Assembly (NCBI GenBank): GCA_016928975.1
Contig: JAFGJR010000073.1
Span: 1 to 46,406 of the forward strand
Direction of reading: 5' to 3'
From: Sedimentisphaerales bacterium
GTDB lineage: Bacteria; Planctomycetota; Phycisphaerae; Sedimentisphaerales; SG8-4
Length of the DNA stretch: 46,406 nt
Shown here: piece by piece, positions 43,265-46,406 of the stretch
Numbering within the stretch: position 1 is the stretch's first letter
Layout: each line of letters opens with the position of its first letter
Translations under genes and position numbers: made by a program
Notes under the pieces: generated by a model
What the model saw: only the letters and a program-made list of their open reading frames with translations
What the model was told of the DNA's origin: nothing
The model's database searches: none

Positions 43265-44125
43265 TCACGGCTGAGCGGCGGGCGCGTTCCTCACGCAGCG
43301 AAAGCCGTAGATGTCATAGCCAAAGCACACGTCCACGTAGCCGGGGGCCTCATTGTAGCGGTAGCCGGACCGGCAATTGTCGCCGCCGAACTTCCAGGCG
43401 CCGCCGCGAACCACCTTGTTGTCGCCCTCCTTCGGTCCCCGCGGATTCTCCAGGGGTGACTGCGGGTAGTAGTCCACGCTATAGAAGTCGTTGCACCACT
43501 GCCAGACGTTGCCGACGATGTCGTACAATCCCCACGGATTCGGCTTTTTCTGACCCGTGGGTTGAGGATGTCCGCCGGAGTTCTTGTCGAACCATGCATA
43601 GTCGCCCAGCTTCGAGACGTCAGTGCCGAAGAAGTACGGCGTCTGTGTCCCCGCCCGGCAGGCATATTCCCACTCCGCCTCCGTGGGCAGCCGGTAGCCA
43701 TTGGCCTCAAAGTCGCATCGCCAGGTCTCCAGATCGTAGCAGGGCTGGAGGCCCTCCAGGCGGGACCGCGCGTTGCAGAACTTCACGGCGTCGGACCAGC
43801 GAACCTGCTCGACGGGATTCTTGTCCCCCTTCCAGCGGGACGGATTGTCGCCCATAATCCTCTGGTATTGCTCCTGGGTCACCAGGTACGCATCCATGTG
43901 GAACGCCCTGACGACGACCTCGTGCGGCGCCGCATCCACCTCGTCCTTGTCGCCCATGACGAACCGGCCCCCCGGAATCTGGACTACCTCGATCTCTGAT
44001 TCGGTCGTCGTGCTCTTGGACGTCTCACCGGCTGCTTTCGGGCCCTCGTCGGGGGCTTTGCGAGTGCAGCCGTGAAAGGTGATGGTCGTGACGAGGAGAA
44101 GGCCGATGACGATGGAATATCTCAT
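43265..44125 (-). CDS. FGE/SUMF1-like lipoprotein
   Basis: A 286-residue protein with a lipoprotein signal (FHGC near residue 21) and the formylglycine-generating enzyme fold from about 45: IPGGRFVMGDKDEVDAAPHEVVV, NPVEQVRWSDAVKFCNA, RLPTEAEWEYACRAG, YDIVGNVWQWCNDFY, VVRGGAWKFGGDNC and YGFRCVRN at the end. True FGE has a CX4C active pair near here. Only one Cys of it (GDNC, near 250) is visible, so sulfatase activation is unlikely; many family members instead are ligand-binding or modify other substrates. ATG 44125 is used since a TTG lies 5 codons upstream. It shares a transcription unit with the upstream secreted protein and the downstream mini pseudopilin. Confidence 0.83.
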   Translation of the reverse strand: MRYSIVIGLLLVTTITFHGCTRKAPDEGPKAAGETSKSTTTESEIEVVQIPGGRFVMGDKDEVDAAPHEVVVRAFHMDAYLVTQEQYQRIMGDNPSRWKGDKNPVEQVRWSDAVKFCNARSRLEGLQPCYDLETWRCDFEANGYRLPTEAEWEYACRAGTQTPYFFGTDVSKLGDYAWFDKNSGGHPQPTGQKKPNPWGLYDIVGNVWQWCNDFYSVDYYPQSPLENPRGPKEGDNKVVRGGAWKFGGDNCRSGYRYNEAPGYVDVCFGYDIYGFRCVRNAPAAQP

Positions 44126-44155
44126 AATCTCAGATCTCAAATCACTATTTTAGAT

Positions 44156-45961
44156 TCAGTAGCTCGGCCAGATCTCGTAGCCGTCGGGGTTGCGAAGGCA
44201 CTGCCGGCACCGCTTTCGGACCTCCTTCGCCACTTCCACGGCCCCGGGCTGATTCAGACAGCCATATCCGGCTTCCTGATGCAGCTTTCGGGCGATCACG
44301 TGGTACTGCCCGAGCAGGCCATCCTGCGCGCCGCCCATCGCTCTCCATTTCTCGCCGAGGACTTTGTAGGCCGGCAGGTTCGGAGGGTCCTTCCTGGCGG
44401 TCAGGGCCTTGGTCTTGCGAGCCAGCTCATCCGCGTATTCAAGAGACTTGATGTTCTCTTTCTGCACGGCATATTCCTGCGGGATCTGCTGCGCGATCTG
44501 CTCCAGGCGGTCCAGGTACGGCTTCAAGTCAGGGGAGGAATCGCCGGTCGCTCGGAGGAACTTGATCATGTCATCGGCGAATCTCCTGTACTCCTCGATC
44601 CGCGCCATGTGCCGCACGACGAAGTAGACCATGTCGTCCACGGCGCCCACAACGTACTGGGCCTTCTCGACCTCCTGCCCGGCGTCGCAGACGGCCTGTA
44701 TGGCGTCGGTGCATCCGCAGGTACAGGCCCGCCGGATCCCTTCGCCGGCCCTTCTGTGGTGCGTTCGCAGCTTGCGCCCGGCGCGATCGAGGATCATATC
44801 GCACACCTGCCTGCCCAACGTTGCCTTCATGATCTCCACCGGCGTCGAGGTCGAGGGGGGAGTGTCCTTGCCCTCCAGGAAGTAGATGATGGACTCTCCC
44901 TTCGGCACGACCTTCTTGCTCAGGTGGTAGCAGGTGTTGTCGCCGTCGAACCAGATCGGGTAGATGTACATTCCCGCCACCGCCCGCCAGATCTGGCCCT
45001 TGGCCTGCCGGAAGGCGAAGTCCGCCTTCACGCCGCCTTCGTCCAATTGGGTGACCCACTCCGCCGGGAACGGTCGTTTCCAGGCGAGGGTCACATCCTT
45101 CTCCAGATAGGAGGGCTTCAGCTCCTCCCTGTGCCAGATGCCCGGCGCCTCCAGTACAGCCACGTAGACGCTCTGTCCGTCGTTGTCGAAGTCGATGGAC
45201 TCGATGATGCGTGTCCCGTGTTCGTTATCGCCCAGGTTCAGTCTCATCTGCTGCTTGCCCGGTGGCCAGGTCATAACCATCTCGCTGTTTTCGCCTTGGA
45301 GCAAGCCGAGGAAGACGTTCCCGGCGGGGACGTGGAGCGTCTCCGTCGAACTGAACTGGCCGGGCGCCAGGATCAGATCGTCACCTACGAAGCTCGGCGC
45401 TACGCCGTACGCGATCGAGCCCGCCACGCTGATTCCCCTCATGTTCTCGGCGGGTTTGATCTCGACGATTGATGTCTTATCGAACACGAAGAGGACGCAG
45501 GCATCTTGTCCTGCGCCCGTGGAGAACACGACATCGAGAGCTACCTCATCCCCCGCGTTTCGCACAACCTCGTAGCGGCGGATGCGCATGGGTTGCTTCT
45601 TCGCTTGGAGCGGCGTGAGATCAATGGCCTTGCTGTTCCCATCGGCTTTCAAACAGATGATTGCCCTTCCCCGGCTCGCCCAGAACGCGGCGATCAGGCA
45701 GTCATTCTCGACCACCGCGTCGCCGTTGAACGTGTACTCCCTGCCATAGTAGCCAGGGTCCGAGGATGCCTTGAGTGGGTCCGCTTCGAGTGTGAGCAGG
45801 TCCGTAGGTGCGGCCTTCCACGAGCCCCGATGCGCGAGATCGACCGCATCGCCGAAGGGGGCGGCGGTGTCCCAGAGCGTGATCCCGGTGCGCGCCGCAC
45901 CCGCCTGGGCCATTGAGGCTCCCAGGATCGCCAACAAGACAATCGACGCTATCTTCTTCAC
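44156..45961 (-). CDS. Secreted protein of unknown function
   Basis: A 601-residue exported protein with a GTG start, AAGGAGGA 6 nt upstream and a signal peptide (about 1-22). Residues about 25-400 look like beta-rich domains with several Trp and Gly; no enzyme motif could be recognised. Residues about 400-600 are mainly helical and include a cysteine cluster, CTCGC, near 418 and CRQC close to the end. I do not recognise the family. It is the first gene of a minus-strand unit that continues with the FGE-like lipoprotein (30 nt) and the mini pseudopilin. Its promoter is at 46014-46042. Confidence 0.75.
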   Translation of the reverse strand: MKKIASIVLLAILGASMAQAGAARTGITLWDTAAPFGDAVDLAHRGSWKAAPTDLLTLEADPLKASSDPGYYGREYTFNGDAVVENDCLIAAFWASRGRAIICLKADGNSKAIDLTPLQAKKQPMRIRRYEVVRNAGDEVALDVVFSTGAGQDACVLFVFDKTSIVEIKPAENMRGISVAGSIAYGVAPSFVGDDLILAPGQFSSTETLHVPAGNVFLGLLQGENSEMVMTWPPGKQQMRLNLGDNEHGTRIIESIDFDNDGQSVYVAVLEAPGIWHREELKPSYLEKDVTLAWKRPFPAEWVTQLDEGGVKADFAFRQAKGQIWRAVAGMYIYPIWFDGDNTCYHLSKKVVPKGESIIYFLEGKDTPPSTSTPVEIMKATLGRQVCDMILDRAGRKLRTHHRRAGEGIRRACTCGCTDAIQAVCDAGQEVEKAQYVVGAVDDMVYFVVRHMARIEEYRRFADDMIKFLRATGDSSPDLKPYLDRLEQIAQQIPQEYAVQKENIKSLEYADELARKTKALTARKDPPNLPAYKVLGEKWRAMGGAQDGLLGQYHVIARKLHQEAGYGCLNQPGAVEVAKEVRKRCRQCLRNPDGYEIWPSY

Positions 45962-45987
45962 GAGCAGTCCTCCTTGTTCAGGCTCCT

Positions 45988-46002
45988 CGCACGCATCGTG
46001 CG
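45988..46002 (-). promoter_or_regulatory. Hairpin in the leader of the 601-residue protein gene
   Basis: CGCACG, CAT, CGTGCG form a perfect 6-bp stem with a 3-nt loop, between the promoter at 46014-46042 and the GTG start. It could be an operator or an RNA hairpin. Confidence 0.5.
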
Positions 46003-46013
46003 CAGGTCAGAAG

Positions 46014-46042
46014 ATGCTACGACATATCCCCGGCGGATTCAA
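46014..46042 (-). promoter_or_regulatory. Promoter of the 601-residue protein gene
   Basis: On the minus strand TTGAAT (46042-46037), a 17-nt spacer and TAGCAT (46019-46014), about 50 nt before the GTG start. Confidence 0.45.
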
Positions 46043-46110
46043 GACCCACGGAGAATCCGTGGCGCCGACTACCGGTCGGGACAGGGCGAAGAGCCCGTCG
46101 CGTCCCCCGG

Positions 46111-46130
46111 AATTGGGTTTGTTTCGCACG
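46111..46130 (+). repeat. AATTGGGTTTGTTTCGCACG repeat, copy 1
   Basis: The first of three copies of a 20-nt non-palindromic repeat in this region. Copies 1 and 2 are identical over 20 nt. Confidence 0.85.
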
Positions 46131-46150
46131 CCGGGTGATGGACGATGCAG

Positions 46151-46192
46151 CCCAGTCGCCCCCGGCTGGGATCACCCCCGTGGGCGGGGGTG
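46151..46192 (+). repeat. Two adjacent hairpins
   Basis: CCCAG (46151-46155) pairs with CTGGG (46166-46170), and CACCCCCG (46173-46180) pairs with CGGGGGTG (46185-46192) around a TGGG loop. The second is a perfect 8-bp stem. No T-run follows, so they look like dispersed palindromic repeats rather than terminators. Confidence 0.7.
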
Positions 46193-46209
46193 CTACCTGC
46201 TATCTCCCC

Positions 46210-46229
46210 AATTGGGTTTGTTTCGCACG
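46210..46229 (+). repeat. AATTGGGTTTGTTTCGCACG repeat, copy 2
   Basis: Identical to copy 1, 99 nt downstream of it. Confidence 0.85.
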
Positions 46230-46261
46230 AGTCCTCCCCCGTCTTCAATCCGCAATCCGGA

Positions 46262-46280
46262 GATTGGCTTTGTTTCGCAG
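46262..46280 (+). repeat. Diverged ATTGGGTTTGTTTCGCA repeat, copy 3
   Basis: GATTGGCTTTGTTTCGCAG differs from the other two copies at few positions and is 52 nt after copy 2. Confidence 0.75.
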
Positions 46281-46290
46281 GCCCCGCGTC

Positions 46291-46315
46291 GTAGGGGCGG
46301 ATTTCAGACCCGCCC
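46291..46315 (+). repeat. GTAGGGGC...GCCC palindromic repeat, second copy
   Basis: The GTAGGGGCGGATTT half and its imperfect complement AGACCCGCCC form the same design as the copy found inside thiC at 12935-12959. Confidence 0.75.
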
Positions 46316-46340
46316 GTGCCGCCGCCAGGCGTTTCAGTAG

Positions 46341-46386
46341 CATGGGCGTCTCGCCCATGAAGGACAGTCACGGGCAAAGCTTGCCC
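46341..46386 (+). repeat. Two further palindromic repeats at the window end
   Basis: CATGGGCG (46341-46348) and CGCCCATG (46352-46359) form a perfect 8-bp stem. GGGCAA (46372-46377) and TTGCCC (46381-46386) form a 6-bp stem. With the elements at 46111-46315 they fill most of the last 300 bases, in which no gene is seen. Confidence 0.75.
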
Positions 46387-46406
46387 TCGCGAAGGCGGGG
46401 GATGCC

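Noticed and set aside
43265..44125. Sulfatase-activating formylglycine-generating enzyme
   Set aside because: Only one Cys of the CX4C active site is present and no sulfatase gene is in the window, so the specific function is not assigned.
45988..46002. Intrinsic terminator
   Set aside because: The hairpin has no following T-run and lies between a promoter and its gene.
46111..46280. CRISPR array made of the three ATTGGGTTTGTTTCGCA copies
   Set aside because: Spacing is irregular (99 and 52 nt), the copies are few and short, and no cas gene is present.

Overview
The window looks like a chromosomal segment of a Planctomycetota bacterium, most likely of the class Phycisphaerae. This is inferred from gene content only. 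The signs are three pseudopilin genes of the FTLIELLVV / H-X9-DG type, large secreted proteins (CotH with lamin-tail domains, LamG fusions, RCC1 with DUF5648, a C10 protease with beta-helices), Tat-exported Gfo/Idh/MocA and epimerase proteins, and many short palindromic repeats in spacers. The sigma70-like promoters (-35/-10, 16-18 nt spacers) were found by eye.

Layout. 281-1210: a pseudopilin with a 48-residue leader that contains a 7-bp tandem repeat. 1211-2418: a largely gene-free stretch with a 5' remnant of dapB (minus strand), then a promoter with a 16-bp palindrome, a hairpin-rich segment and an intrinsic terminator, just before nusA. 2419-11660: a collinear block nusA, infB, rbfA, a HhH-GPD protein lacking its catalytic residues, hisG, a SurA/PrsA-like lipoprotein and an LptF/G permease. 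It joins translation, histidine synthesis and envelope biogenesis. 11769-13346 (minus): thiC under a TPP riboswitch whose terminator and antiterminator can both be read. The thiC frame carries about 10 extra residues that coincide with a dispersed palindromic repeat. 13482-17014 (minus): an OLD-like ATPase, then DUF4160, DUF2442 and a NucS-like PD-(D/E)XK protein; the last three have their own promoter with a 14-bp palindrome at the predicted start of transcription. This is a candidate defence or toxin-antitoxin cassette.

17470-23782: secreted RCC1/DUF5648 protein, Tat TIM-barrel epimerase, heparinase II/III-family lyase, second pseudopilin. 23844-33932 (minus): a secreted-protein cluster in which two paralogues of unknown function flank a LamG-esterase, followed by a 1522-residue CotH protein with its own promoter. 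34037-38788 (plus): Gfo/Idh/MocA oxidoreductase, an epimerase-ceramidase fusion, and an HtpX-type protease with an EF-hand-like loop. 38882-42987: a C10-family cysteine protease with a duplicated beta-helix module. 43037-46042 (minus): a secreted protein of unknown function, an FGE-like lipoprotein, and a 68-residue pseudopilin whose only well-placed start codon is ACG. The last 350 bases are a mosaic of dispersed repeats.

The most unusual items are the repeat inside thiC, the ATPase/DUF4160/DUF2442/nuclease cassette, the terminator-ended leader before nusA, the ACG-start mini-pseudopilin, the epimerase-ceramidase fusion, and the secreted paralogue pair. Motifs were read by eye; no database search or folding program was run.
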